Of a DNA stretch of 64,000 nt, positions 21,409 to 34,160 are shown one piece after another. The DNA is taken from NCBI GenBank assembly GCA_027886175.1, contig JAJNNQ010000013.1, forward strand, positions 4,793,501 through 4,857,500. The letters run 5' to 3'. Position numbers and translations under genes: made by a program. How positions within the stretch are numbered: the stretch's first letter is position 1; the number at the start of each line of letters is the position of its first letter. The DNA comes from Phylloscopus collybita (Eukaryota > Chordata > Aves > Passeriformes > Phylloscopidae). The notes beneath the pieces are model-generated. The model searched no databases. It was not told the origin of the DNA and was given only the letters and a program-made list of their open reading frames with translations.

Positions 21409-23820
21409 GTAACTACAGCTGCTTTTCCTTTAGACTGAATACTATATTTTCAGTTAGTAATGTTTACACATTTGGATTAGAAAAAAGTTGAAATGGAGTT
21501 TCACTCCAGCCACTGAGTCAATATACAACATGCTCTTGCTTGTATGGAAGAAAGAAGCATGCAAAAACCTACACAAGGGCTTGCAGGGGTAATGAATGCT
21601 TGCTTGTAGAACCTGCCAGGAGCAGATAGGGGGTAACAGAGCTCACCTGCAAATTACCTTGTAGGCCCGTGGTATCACTTTAATCTTTGGATCATGCTCT
21701 GGCTGCATCCTGAGCTGTAGTGCTTGGGGAGTGCAGGAGCAGGGCACTCTCGCATACAGGAGGGGCACAGCTCATGCAGTTGGCTCAAGGGTTTGATAAA
21801 ACTAAACCAGCTATAGCATTAAAGAACAATTTGACAGGGCTATCGTGTCCCCATGGGACAGCTCAGCTGGGACTGCTGTGCTGGCCAGGATCCTGACTAT
21901 TTGTCTGCAGACTGAGAGAGCTGTGCTGGCAGAGATCCCTGGTACAGAGCTTGCCTCAAAGGAGACGAGAAAAACTGAGAGGGAAGTTTATGCTTTAGAA
22001 CTGTCCAGCATTAAGCAGAGTGCAAAATCTGAAGTGTTTTGTCTCCTACTCAAGGAATCTCAAGAGCCCCAAAGGCACAAGGAGCAAGTGGCAGCTTCCA
22101 TGTAGCTAAACCTTCCCTGCTCTAAATGTGTGCCATGCCTCACTGTCTGGAGTACATTGCCCCAGCCTTTGCTGTTCCTTGGAGATTGCCCAAGGACTTC
22201 CTCGGAGACTGCCAGTTGGCACGGATCAGAATCACACCAAGAAACATGCTAACAATTAAAAAAGTATAGGGCAGCTGCAAAAGGGTGCTCGAGGCTATGA
22301 GCAGGACCTGTTGAGTCTCCTGGCACAGGGTTTCCATGCACTACTAATAACTGAACACTACAAAGCACACAGTTTATCTCGGAGATCTATAGGAAATGTA
22401 GCCCATACTTGCTTCTTAGACACTTTGGTACATCAAGTAGCTCAAAAACCTGTGAGCACTGCACTGGAATTCTAGTTTCACATGAAGAGTGAGCTATTTT
22501 GGAGTCATCCTTCTGTTGCTGTATAGACACAGAGATAAAACACATGAAAACTGTAGTGATTTACATTGTCTTTATAATAGTTCTCGTGCTCTGCAAGTAA
22601 TATTTCAAACACTCTACTAATTCAGATGCTATGAGAAATGCAACGTTGTCAGCTGCTCTTTCTCCACAAGTGTTTTGCAAATATATCTGGTACAAGTTTC
22701 ATGGAGTTAGTGAAATGTTATATAATCATATACCTTTCACAAAATGCTTTGGGAAGAAGAATTTTCAGAGCTAGAAGATCGCTCCTACAGATGGACACTG
22801 TCCTAGCAAGCAGTGAGAGCAACACGTGGCATGATGACTTTCACAGAATTCAGTGGGCTGGGGAAGCGACCACTCACATGAATGAAGGAGTCTAACTTCA
22901 GATTTACATACAGCTCTCCATGTTCATCACATTTTCAACTCTTGGCCTCCAAAATATGCCAGCTCCATACTTTAGCACAGAAATGTCAGTATGCTGTCAC
23001 CTGCTGAGGTCCTTTAACCTGTCATTGAAAAATCATCACTGCCTGGGTATCAAAGCTTGTAAACCGTTCTCCTCTGAGGCAAAAAGATTAGCCTATGACT
23101 TAAAAGCACAGGCTGCAGATGTAGAGCACTTCTCAGAAAACATGGAAACGCGAAACCGAGACTGGGACAGATTTCTGTTCAACTGCTTCAAGCCCTCAGT
23201 CAAAGAGCCAGCTAAAGACTTACATCAGACCAGTAGGTACTAGAAAAGTTTTAATAACCTGGCTTCCAAGGAGAGGGATTCCACTGAATTGCTGAGAAAC
23301 TGATCCAGTGTTTAACCAGCCTCTCAAGTCCCAGTTACTCAAGATGGCTGTTCTCTACTAATCTACATAACTTCTGATTAATCAACAACTTTCAAAGACA
23401 ACACTTACACAGAAGATTTTTTTCTACCTAGCTTCTCTAGATACTTTTTTACTGTCACAGAGTATAGGATTAGTTTATCCTTGTATTTTCACAAATATCT
23501 TTTGAATTGTAATAGAATACTTTGATCCTATAAAATTTGAAGAATAAAATAACTGATACCAGAAAACAGTTTACATTAATAGTATAGGTCTCTGAACATG
23601 ATACACATGAAATGTAAAACAGAAGTAATTTGGTAAGCTAGAAGAAGCAGCAGTTTAATTCAGGACACTATATTTCCCACAGAGACAAACCAACCACAGC
23701 AGTATATCATTGTGAGCACTTATGCTCTAAAATTAACCAAAATATTCTGACTTAGTTGTGCCCCAGAAAGACAGCAAAAAATCAAATCATGCATTGATTA
23801 TGTTGATACCTGTTTCCTCA
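21407..23820. other. Unique non-coding DNA
   Basis: Frames of 85-107 codons (21845-22105, 22638-22895, 22920-23243) lack domains and have no splice context. No repeat family was recognised. Confidence 0.55.
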
Positions 23821-23826
23821 ACATAA

Positions 23827-23960
23827 AGCAAAAAAAAAAATACAAAAAGAAAAAAAAAAAAAAAAAAACCAAAAAAACCAAACCAAAACAAACAAACAAA
23901 AAACCACCAAAACCCAAAACAAACAAACAAAAAAACAAACACAAAAAACCACAAAAAACC
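23827..23960. repeat. A-rich then A/C-only low-complexity tract
   Basis: An A-rich segment grades into irregular AAAACC, CAAACAAAC and AAACCACC units with almost no G or T. It has the same texture and strand as the large tract near 11.5-12.1 kb, but is shorter and has few C-runs. Confidence 0.85.
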
Positions 23961-24859
23961 TAGTATTTCCTTTACTTATTCACTGCCAGAATCTGAAACT
24001 CACAAACAGCGAGATATGAGTTGTGCAGCCACCTTGAATTTTCCAGTGCCAGAGATAGCAAGGGGATGGGAGAACAATCAATGTTTTAGCATACAGTTGT
24101 ACTGTGTTTCTTTTCCCATTATACCACTTTAGACTTTTAATTAATAAAAAAGTGTAACGTAACTACAACATAAAGGATCCTGATTTATAATGCCTTTCCC
24201 TGTACTGCAGATTTTAGAGCAATTGCTATCTATTTTAACAATACATAAACCATCATACAAGTCTATAGGGTACATCCTACCTCATCATTTTCTCCATCAA
24301 CTTCAGCATCACCGTTGCCTTACTAGAAACACGAGGAAGAGAAGAACCACTTGAAGGAACAGACCACAGGACATCTTCTAAAAACTGTAATGACTTCTCC
24401 CCAGCCAACCACAACCAGGAACCTGATTTTCACCCAGCTTTGCAGATTTAATAGTCATTTGCATACTTGTAAACTATTTACCAGCTGATGAGGTAGGATT
24501 TTACAGCTACTTCACACTCACTCTGAGCAAGTGTAAATGACTATGCAAGGTAAAAGACATTGGAAGAGGAGGAGGCAACTCCGGTGTTTCAAAAGCACAA
24601 ATGAAAGTCATGTTCCTCCTAAAGGATCACATTAGCTAAAAGTTTTGATATTTAAACCAAGAATTGAAATATCTGCAACACAGAAGATGTTGAGGTACAA
24701 AACATCAGAGAAATTCTGACTTAAAAGTATAGTAAGACCTATTAAAAATTTTACTTCTGTTATCACATTACTTAGGAACGCTAAGAACTGTACATTCATC
24801 CAGTCCCCTGAGAAAGGACACAAAACAGTACATTAGCAGAACACAAATCAAGGAAGAAA

Positions 24860-24925
24860 ACCCAACCAAGCAAACCCAACCAAAACGAAATGAAAAACCA
24901 TCAACAACAACAGAAAAATACCCAC
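24860..24925. repeat. Short A/C-rich tract
   Basis: CAACCAAGCAAACCCAACC and following A/C-biased bases form a small member of the same low-complexity class. Some G and T interrupt it. Confidence 0.6.
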
Positions 24926-26279
24926 TCCCACCAAATCATATTCTGTGTTAGCAAACTGAGCCAGTTCTTCAACGGCTCAGAGAAAACTGAGATGGAACTA
25001 AGGTGACCCAAGACTGACTATCAGGCCAAAGAGTGGCCAAAAGGGTAAACAACAACAGTGAGTTACCAGGTCTACTCTCACATCAGAGCACCCTGTACAG
25101 TGGAGGATTGATGGAGCTATCAAAACAGGCAATTATCTTGTTATAAGACAGGCATTCTCCCAGTTTCCTCCTCACTTATTTATTCATAACCCAGTGCAGA
25201 GGCACAGGTCTGTCAGTGCTAGAGTGCACTGCCGTTTCTGTACACTTAAATATCTCAGATCATGCACAGAAAATAACAGATAGGGGGATCTGAAGGTCTC
25301 AAGTGGGCATGAATTGACCTATACACACTTGCTATCAAATGTGGGGATCTTATTTAATATAAAAATAAACAATGGTTGTTGGTTTTTTTTTTAATACAAA
25401 GACATAAAAAATGTATTTACTGCACATAGCCTAAATTGTGATTTAAGATTTTAATTTGTCCCAGTTGCACTTCTGTGTTCAAGCAGTGGTAGGGCAACTT
25501 TACCCTCTAAAGATGGTGTTTCACCACAGCTCTTCAGCTGAGAGGTGACCACAGTGTGCCCTGTCCTGGGGTCCTTAGCCCCACCACTGTGTCTTTGCTG
25601 TCAGAGCTGCTGTTGGTGTGGCTTTGCTGTAAACTTTGTGCCAGAAGACAAGGTGCCACCTTTGAAAGCCATGCTACCTCATCCCCACTTAAATAATTGT
25701 ATCTGAAGCTGTACCTTAAATCTCTTGGAGCAGTAATCCTCCAGAGATACTCCTGGCCTAGCCTAGGAGCCTGGTTAGCCATTGCTTTTGAACCTGGGGG
25801 CTCTTGGCTGAAATAGGAGGTTAAACAAATATATGGATGCCATCTAGTTTATACTCAGCTAGCATAGGTGCAAATACCAGCACTAGAAACAAGATAATGG
25901 TCAAGCCAATTCACTCAATTAAATGTTATTTTCTTTCAAGTTTTACATGGTATGGCCTGCAAACCTTCTCTAAGCAAAGTCTCTGTTTTCCTATGAAGGC
26001 ACTGCTTCTGTTCAGGATCAGTACAGAGGATATGGTAAGGGGGAAGGAGGTTTCCTGCAGGGAAATGTAAAAATCATCCATGGCACTGTACCAAACAGGA
26101 AGCCCATGGAGCTTCTTGACCAACAGTACACAGCTGAACCTCTTTTGTCTGGAGATATTTAACTTGAACTTGTATTACTGTTGTTTTATCACTTGTCCAA
26201 AAAATTCACTTAGCTTGAAACCTGGCACTCTAACACACTACGTATGAGTGTGAAGAATTTTGTTAAAATCCTTTAAAAG
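24926..26279. other. Unique non-coding DNA
   Basis: No exon or RNA gene visible. The frames at 25534-25782 and 25837-26123 are short, on opposite strands, and without domains. A T run of ten lies at about 25384. Confidence 0.55.
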
Positions 26280-26306
26280 AAAAAAAAAAAAAAAGGGAAA
26301 AAAAAA
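26280..26306. repeat. Interrupted poly(A) tract
   Basis: Fifteen A, then GGG, then nine A. A simple A-rich sequence. Confidence 0.85.
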
Positions 26307-27114
26307 GATTAACATATTACATTTAATTTTAGCATGCACAAAGAAAAACAAACAGGCTTCCCAGTTTGAACTGCCTTCCCTCTTCGTGCTCGTGTAACTT
26401 AAACAAGCCTTTATTTAAAACATATTTCTCAGACCCTTAAGACTTTTGCTTGAATTAGGCATTTCAGGAATTTCTAATTTAAAATTGAAATGACTGAGAA
26501 GCAAATACAGCAGTATAAGAACACCAGCAGAGTGCCTTTTATTTATAGCATGTTTTATTACACACATCAATATTACAATCTCTCTATAAAGTTTAAATTA
26601 AGACTGAAATAATACTACAGGTAAGATTATCTCCCCACAAAGTATTCAGTTGGTTTTGGGTTATGGCAAGCAAATGCACATCACAAGAGCGTTGCCCCAT
26701 TTTATCATTAAACAGCCAGAGTGTTTCTTTGGGCTACAAGTCACTGACGTATATAAGTTCACTTATGCAACTAATGAACTTGATTTCACACACTTTATAA
26801 TAGCTATGTGCTCAAATATTTTTCTGGGCTTGAGCTGAGCTCAGCTTTATGCAGAACTCCTTCTTTAATTGACTGCCACATCCACCATAATGGGAGAGGA
26901 CTGGGCATACTGGGAAATACCCAAGGCATGAACAGATCTTATAAAAAAATGATAGAGAAAAGAGAAAATCAATACTAACAGGTTTCAGGTGGGAAAAATT
27001 GTATCTAACCATGATCATATTCATAAAAGTATCTTGGGTTAAAGTAAATATGCATTTCCTGGCTTTGGTGGGAATGAAAGACAAATCTAGCTTTACTTAA
27101 ACACAGAGTAGATT

Positions 27115-27480
27115 CCCCCCCCCCCCCTTTAATTAATTTAACATGTTTAGTTTCATAATGGAGCAAATTTTGAACGAGTATGGATCCTGGGAGTTTTACT
27201 ACCTAATTAAAAACATGTTCCTGTTGTACACATTGATGGGAAACTCATGTCTCAAAGGGTTAATTAAGAGTCTTTACACATTCTGTATTTAGCTCAGGGT
27301 ACAAAGCCAAAATCATAAATAATGTCTTAGACAGAAACAGGAGATGCAGATGGTTTTAAAATTTGGTTCTTAGTGCATTTTGCACTAGCCAGAAATATGC
27401 ATGGCATAAAACCGAAACAATGACTCAGTAACCATACTTAATGCACAGTTGTATTTAAATTGCTCTTCCCCTTTTCCAAC
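27115..27480. promoter_or_regulatory. Candidate enhancer-like block rich in TAATTA motifs
   Basis: A C-run ending at 27127 is followed by three homeodomain-type sites: TTTAATTAATTTAA (27128-27141), CTAATTAA (27203-27210) and TTAATTAA (27260-27267). Next come a POU-like ATATGCAT (27395-27402) and an AP-1/MAF-like TGACTCA (27421-27427). A perfect short inverted repeat, TAGTGCA-TTT-TGCACTA, is at 27371-27387. No open frame or repeat explains the segment. Motif density suggests a regulatory element, but AT-rich words are common by chance and conservation is untested. Confidence 0.3.
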
Positions 27481-27954
27481 TTCACATCTTTTAGGCTTCT
27501 AAAACAACAATTGTAAGATTGTTGCAGTCAGAGGTCTGTAGAAGAAGCCTTGAGATAGGAGTGCAACAAAGGCCTTGTAAGTGAGAGAGTCAAATTGCAA
27601 GTATGAAACTACAGTGTTGTGTACATAACAGATAATCATCTGAAAAAAAACCCAAAATTAAACACTGGGGTGACAAAAGAAATTACCACACTGATTTACC
27701 AGTTCTCCATTTACAAAGCAAACACCCTATAAAATAGCACTAATTTGGCATTAACTTTAAATGAAGCAGAATTATTAACTGAGACTACCAACTTAAAAGA
27801 AAAGAAAGAGAAGGCTGGTCTGGGAAGAAAATACTTTTAAAAAAAAATTCCATTACAAAGGCACATGAACCCTGCTCAGCCCACACAAGACCTGCTAGTC
27901 CCCCATCACCGGCTCTCACTTAACATAAATATTCTATTGAACCCAAATGGGAAA

Positions 27955-28075
27955 GGGACCTGGTAAAAGCTGAAGTTAATAGAGACAGCTGAATGAGGCC
28001 ATTGACTGAGAGGCTGCTAATTAGGTAAAAGTGTTTGCAGATTTGAACTCACCTACAATTGCTACGGGAGAGTGG
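27955..28075. promoter_or_regulatory. Second candidate regulatory block
   Basis: About 0.5 kb downstream of the previous block is GGCTGCTAATTAGGTAAAAG (28011-28030) with another TAATTA core, flanked by non-repetitive balanced sequence without an open frame. Inference only. Confidence 0.2.
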
Positions 28076-28144
28076 CAGGGAGGGGTGCCTGAGATGAATA
28101 CAGAGGACAACCAGACCATCTCATTCCCTGTTGTTACTTGCTGT

Positions 28145-28200
28145 TCTGTTTCAACAATTAAGTGACCTTGGACATGTCCTGACATTTTTGTCCCACTCTA
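28145..28200 (+). repeat. Possible ancient MIR/amniote SINE core fragment
   Basis: AAGTGACCTTGGACATGTCC (28160-28179) resembles the MIR-family core word GTGACCTTGGGCAAGTCAC. The flanks are too decayed for certainty. Confidence 0.25.
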
Positions 28201-28210
28201 ATGTCTCTTA

Positions 28211-30885
28211 ATGGGATTTTAACTAACTTCTAAAGGTGCCATAAAAGTGAGTTAATTTTTAACAGGCCTTTTGTAAGAGACCCATTTAGTGTAAGTTTAC
28301 AGATTTGTGAAATGCCAATGAGATCTGCTCTCCAAGAAAAAAAATTGCAATTTAGTACTGCAGTGGTCTGTGACATAAAATACAAGTATTCCTATAAACC
28401 ATGTACAGATAAATTAATATTCCATTCCAGAACAGCAGCTCCAGCTAAATTGCCTATCTTCCCATGTCTGAGCATCTGCCTCAAAAGGGAGCTTCCAGTC
28501 TGTAGTTTCAGAGCAGAACATAAACAATTCTCTACATCCTTGACTTAAAATGGAACAGCTCACTGTTTTTTTATGAGCTATTAGACACTGTGGTCCTATT
28601 AAGGGTTCCTTATGCTGACACTTTTGAAAGAACAAGTCTAATCTCTCTTCACCTTTAAATCCTGTAGGAAAGAAGCAACCTTGATGCCTTGGTGTCAAGA
28701 ATCTGAAAACCAGGCTATGTAGCTCACCAACTCCTCTCAGGAGTGTGTTTTTGTGTTTAGAAGCAATCTGCTTCTAAATCACTGTAGACATCATCAAATG
28801 TTTTGTCTAGCTAGAAAACAAGGCTAATCAGCTGGAATCTGACACTTAGGAGGAGGAGATTATAAGGATATTATCTCAAATGAGAATGGGGAATGCAATT
28901 GTCACGTTTTCATGCATTTCCAATTTTGTGCCAAGTACTTTGTGTTCCAGCATTAGACACATCTGTCAGTGACAAGCATTTTTCCCCCTTTATGCAGAAT
29001 AGTAGTCTCTGCTTTCTGCTTTATCCAGAAAATTATAAAAGTGTGGTAGCATGCCCTAGATGGAGTTTGTAGTATTTGCAGTAAATGCATTGAGAGAGCA
29101 TTTTTCTACTTCCAGGAGCAGGAAAGCACAGAGTGTGTAACATCAGTCTTGGATGTCATGGCTTAGGCCCAAGCTGCAGTTTCTCTATAAAAGGTGAAGC
29201 TGGTGGTTCAACAAATCTTATTTTCATCCCCCACGTCTATGATGTGGAGATTCACACTGTCTCTGCCTTGTGTATTTACCAAAGCACTACCTGCTCTTGT
29301 CCTCCTTTTCCCTCTGTCCCAGGGGAAGCTGAACTCCCAACCACCCCTAAGACAGCAGAGTTGCCCCACTTGCAGGAAATAACCCTGAGCTGCTGTAGCA
29401 ACAATAGAGCCAGTCATGAAAGAACTTGTAGAAGAGAATTTTAAACCAAAGCTGATTTCAGACACACTCATAGTCCCACCCCCATTCCTGAATGCCAAAT
29501 CTTGCTGCACATGAGTGGCCTGCCCAACATCCATCCAGGTGCTCATATCCTGGTCTCCTGTCCTGGCTTCTCTGCAGTGACACACAGAGGACCTGTCAGC
29601 TATCAACTGCTCCTCATGTCTCCTCTGCTTCCTCAGCTGGCAGCCTGGTGCTGGTTTTAGATGTGCCTCTTTGCACGCTTCAGGGGATGACAGTGATTAA
29701 TGTCTCCATCCCATTCCACCTCTGTGAGTCATCTGGATTTACTCACTCTACTTTGTCTCCCACTCTGGGTGACTTGAAAAGCTGCACACACGTGTGAGAG
29801 GATCCTGATGACCTGCTAATCCAGCTGTCAATTTTGCCACCCTTCTCCAGCTGTCTAATCAGTCTGGTATCTCTGCAACCAGACTTACCCATTTACTCTC
29901 CTAAGATGCTCATTTTAACATTTCTAGAACAATCTCCACATTTTCCACCAGCTTTGGTGGGTCATTTCTAGAAATATATGGAAATTTTTCTGTTGCAGTC
30001 TCTGTGAAACCAAATTTATTTGTTCAGCAGGATTCAGCCTTTTTGTTTATGTAGAAGGGAAGGCAACAGAGCCCTGCCTTGTATTGTGGAAAATGAAGTA
30101 CACCCACAAAAGATACAGCCCAGTAAATTCTATCAGCTTGTGATGCTGAACATGTGGGAATTCAAGAGTAAATTTAATTCACCAGGGTAGAATAACACTC
30201 CATAGCCAGAACCAGGAAATACAGTGAGATCAGAGGTAATGAGTATGGGAAGGAAAATAGCAAGAACAGTACAGAGCAGGAGTTCTTTCTATTTCAGGTT
30301 AGCTGGACCCTGAAGAAGATGAAAGAAAGAAACAAAGTGATGCCAGGTTAAGAACAAAGTGTGGGTGAAGGGAAGCTCCTTTCAGCAGCAACATCACATT
30401 GGAGGGAAGCTGAATTTCTCACGAATGAAAGTGCAAATTTAAAATAGAAAAGGACTAGGAAACAATGTTTGTGGCAAAGAGAATTACAAATGACTGCATG
30501 TCTTGCATATGACATTATCTCATACAACTGCTCTTCATCAGAATACCACAATAACACAGACAAAACCACCATCCCAGTGCTGAGCACAGTGGTGTTTCCA
30601 GAAGGAGGGCTTCTGGAGGAGTGTAGGTAGGCACTCACTATTCCACCTACAGCAACAAACCTTTTATTTACATCCTGGTCTGCCAGTAAATTCCACAGGG
30701 CTCTGTGTGGGGCCTAAGTGCACACCTTACATTTAAAACAAGTGCTTCTTTGAGCAGCTGTGGCCTTCAGAACAAGTCCAAGTCCTCTGCTATATTGTGT
30801 AGAACAATGTTTAGGTTTTGCCCAGGTCTAGGGGCTGCTGTAAGATGTATAGAAACAGAATGTTTAGAGTGGGTCGAGTGTGATT
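28211..30885. other. Unique non-coding DNA, GC-richer around 29.1-29.8 kb
   Basis: Frames of 62-132 codons at 29133-29797 overlap on both strands, which is typical of locally stop-poor DNA. No domain, RNA gene or repeat was recognised. Confidence 0.55.
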
Positions 30886-30888
30886 GGT

Positions 30889-31023
30889 GAGGAAAGATAA
30901 AAAATGGTAAAAAGAAGGAAAAAAGGAAAAAGGGGAAAGAGTGAAAAAAAGGAAAAGTAAAGTATGTCAAGAAAATATGAACACAGAAAAAAGGTAAGGA
31001 ACAAAGAATATAAAGAGAGAGCA
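30889..31023. repeat. Polypurine (A/G-rich) tract
   Basis: About 130 bases strongly biased to A and G on the plus strand, for example GAAGGAAAAAAGGAAAAAGG at 30914-30933, with only scattered pyrimidines. Such asymmetric purine tracts can adopt triplex structure. No tandem period is evident. Confidence 0.75.
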
Positions 31024-32780
31024 AATAAGCAGTTCTGTCTCTTAATCCTCTGATATTACCTCTGTATCCCACATCTATTACTGTATCTCTCAAGTGTCTT
31101 GCTCGGTTTCACCTTACTGCTCTCCCCACTCCCCAACCTCCACTTGAGGCAAATAATTGCTTTCCATTCCCCTCACTTAGTTTTAGTTGATTTCAGGTTT
31201 TCCCAGCCTCTTTAACTCTTGAACCCATCCAACAAAAATACAGGCATATTTATCCAGGGTAATATAGACATTTCAGTACTAAATGCTTAATTTTAGGGTT
31301 CATTGTTGCTACCCACCAAACCTTATGCATTTCATACCCTAATAACTGAACCATGAAAATTACAGCTAATTTTGAAGCACTGCTGGGGATGGATGGGAAA
31401 GAGAAGGAAAAGAACCCTGGAATTACAAAATTACTAGCACAGTCTGGTTAGAGAACTGATGATCTTCCGCATCTTGCTTGCTTTGTAGAAAGAATACATG
31501 TGAATGCAATGACTTTTCTGCTTAAGGTGCCCACTCAGGATTGCTGAGCTTGTTCAACTTGCTGCTTCTTTTCTTTGAATTCCCTTCTGTACCAGTTTGC
31601 CCAACTGCTGTTTCTAGGAACATTTGACAGCCTGAGCAACACAGACAGGCATCTCTGTTGCATCAAAAGAGTGAAACCAATCTGTTTTCTGGAACTCATT
31701 GACCATTTTTTTCCAGTCTAGGGCATGAATTCAAGAGATAGCATTCTGACCCTTGTCTTACTCCATCCCCATATGCACCAAAGACACTTAGTGCCTTTGG
31801 GAAGGCAGTTACGCAAATTGAATTAAAAAAAAAATCTAGATGGAAGGAAAAAGAGGCTGTCCATTTTGTTATGTATGGGAGGAAAATATATGTCATTAAA
31901 TACACAAATTGCCTGTCACTTGAATTCTTTAACTGTGCTGGTTTTTTTTTTTTTTTTAAAAAGAATTCAGTTCTTCCAAGAAGTGTGGTTTTTTTACCTA
32001 GAAATCCTAGACCATATCCTTGTATCCATTTCCCAGCATTTCCATTTCAAGGCATAATAATACAATAATATATTCCTAGAACAATGGGAAATGATCTCAC
32101 AGTACAAGATGCTGTGCCACAACTTCTCTTTTGCTCAAGAACGATTATAAATCCCTGCAAATTAGGTTTTGTTGTACCAGGAACGCTCCAATTTTCTTTT
32201 ACTTGCTGTGAATGAAATTGCTGTCACCCTCTAAAAGAAGAAATAATCTGATAGCTTGAGGAAAAACAACCTGGAGGTTCATTTATAGTTCTTCTGATTC
32301 AGAAGAGCTTCAGTTTGTGCATCAGCACAGCATCCACAGTCTCTGTCTCTGCTGAGCAAATGAGGTAGGGCCAGATAATCTCAGGCTGGTCCAAAGACCA
32401 ATGAAATAAATAACAGAATTCTCCTTCTGTTAGCCTCGAATCCAGCCCTCAGGCTTTGAGTCCAACCCAAGTCCAAGCCCAGCTTATGCTCTCTGCTCTG
32501 TCTAGCCACAGTGTCTCAGCCACAGGTACTGCAAATCTGAGGCAATGAGGACAGTGCTGAGATATTCCCCATGCAAACATTGCAAAACAGTGCTCGTGCC
32601 CAGCTTTCTGCTGGCCTCTGTTCCCTGCTGAATTTCACCTCTATATTTATATCAGGATAAAAAGCTGAACTCAATACTCAATTAGGAAAAACACTTCTTG
32701 TTTTCTCAAGTACCTGAATCTCTTAAGATTTTTGAGCTGGGTTGAAAAGTCAATAGGTAAGGTCAGTGAAATGATGGAAA
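31024..32780. other. Unique non-coding DNA with a 16-nt T run
   Basis: A T run lies at about 31942-31957. Otherwise this is stop-dense AT-rich sequence with no recognised repeat or exon. Confidence 0.55.
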
Positions 32781-32806
32781 TATCTTAAGTAAGTAAAACT
32801 TAAGTA

Positions 32807-32826
32807 AAACACTTAAGTAAGTGTTT
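32807..32826. repeat. Perfect 20-nt inverted repeat within TAAGTAAAAC repeats
   Basis: AAACACTTA, a two-base spacer AG, and TAAGTGTTT form a perfect hairpin-capable palindrome. It sits in a local set of short direct repeats (TTAAGTAAGTAAAAC, TTAAGTAAAAC) at 32784-32826. It probably arose by replication slippage and template switching. Confidence 0.8.
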
Positions 32827-32885
32827 GGTCCAGAATCTTGGAACTGGGTGTAAAGGAAAATAAAATTTCATATCTTAAAAAACTC

Positions 32886-32928
32886 TAAAACAAATGCAAA
32901 CAAAAAACCCAACCAAAAAAAAAAAAAG
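32886..32928. repeat. Short A/C-rich tract
   Basis: CTAAAACAAATGCAAAC followed by AACCCAACC and a 13-base A run. A small relative of the A/C low-complexity tracts elsewhere in the window. Confidence 0.6.
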
Positions 32929-33952
32929 TAAGTTCAAAATGGATTGTGCTTTATTTCTTGGTTTGCCAGTGGAAAAACAAACAAAAAACAGCTCGACCAT
33001 TCAAGTGCACGTTATGTACTCATTCTGAGTAGTGCATGCATGCCAAGAACATTTTCTACTATACAATTCTCTTACTATGTATAACTCTATATTTTATTTT
33101 GCCTAGAAATAACCTCACAGCATCACACAGTAGAAAAACAATGGCCAAGAAAATTAACTACCCACAAATCAACATTGCTGCATGGGTTTGCATGCCAGCA
33201 TTTCAGATGATTGGGAAATCCAACCCTATTTTTAATGTCATATTTGTCCCCCAACCATTGCTTCATCAGCACGATAAATATTATGATTTGTGTCTCAAAA
33301 GAAAAAAAAAAACCAACCTACCTGGGCAAAACCATATTTATGCAATTCTATAAGCACCCAGAGCAGAACATGTGTATCAATAAATTCAAACAAAACAGTA
33401 ATAAACAAACAAATGGGTTGCCTTCAGTGTTTTCACTTATGCTATGCTGTGATATTATCTTCTGCTATTTAGTGCAACCAGAGGACACAGGAATCAAAGC
33501 CCTTCAGTTAGTTTGTCAACTCCCACTCATTGCTGCAAGCAATTTTCTTGTCTGCCCAATGTATTTATATTTTCCTATAACAGAACAAAACACACTGTGT
33601 GAGTCGTTGAGGAGGCAATCTGTACTGCACCTCACTGCTAGTGTGTGCAGTGCTTACCCCAGGCTTTCCTAGGCAAGAAAAGCAGGCAGTGCTGAGTGAG
33701 AAACCTGGAACGTTGTGTTGATCCAAGGTTATATGCTGCATCAGCTTAAACAGCCACCAAAAATAAACCTGGTACCCGGAGCAGCCAGAGTGAGGAAACA
33801 GAGCTGAGGAATAGATGGAGCACACAGTAGAAATGGCTGCACAGAAACACGGCCCAAGTGTTTCCAGGGTGACAAAACCACAGAAAATAAGCACAGACCT
33901 GCTTGCTGACACCATCATCAGCCTGTTGTCAACCATAATCTGGCTTTATAGC
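32929..33952. other. Unique non-coding DNA upstream of the second CR1
   Basis: Frames of 105, 153 and 123 codons on both strands (33036-33936) have no domain. The sequence at 33690-33800 (including AAAAATAAACCTGGTACCCG) has a slightly higher CpG and unique-DNA texture, but I could not tie it to an LTR or to the CR1 that follows. Confidence 0.5.
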
Positions 33953-34160
33953 TTGGATATCAGGAAAAAGTTTTTCACAGAAAGAGTGATAAAGTACTGG
34001 AATGCTCTGCCGGGGGAGGTGGTGGAGTCACCATCCCTGGATGTGTTTAAGAAAAGATTGGATGTGGCACTCAGGGCCATGGTTTAGTTGAGGTGTTAGA
34101 GCATGGGTTGGACTTGATGGTCTTGAAAGTCTTTTCCTAGAAATTCTGTGATTCTATGAA
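33953..34160 (+). mobile_element. CR1: CR1 LINE, 3' end with ORF2 C-terminus (5'-truncated)
   Basis: Bases 33953-34087 encode the last 44 residues of the CR1 ORF2 polyprotein (endonuclease/reverse transcriptase) in one uninterrupted frame ending at TAG 34085-34087. Diagnostic words are [23 protein letters not shown] and FKKRLDVAL, which match the well-known CR1 C-terminus. The 3' UTR follows, with GGGTTGGACTTGATGGTCTT (34107-34126), and it ends in the terminal GTGATTCTATGAA at 34148-34160. The catalytic domains are missing, so the copy is dead on arrival, as is usual for CR1. The intact frame suggests a relatively young insertion or simply a short target for mutations. The 5' boundary is placed where the protein match begins, and the DNA match may start a few bases earlier. 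Confidence 0.93.

Noticed and set aside
33036..33936. Frames of 105-153 codons before the second CR1
   Set aside because: They occur on both strands with no CR1-like or other recognisable protein words until 33953.
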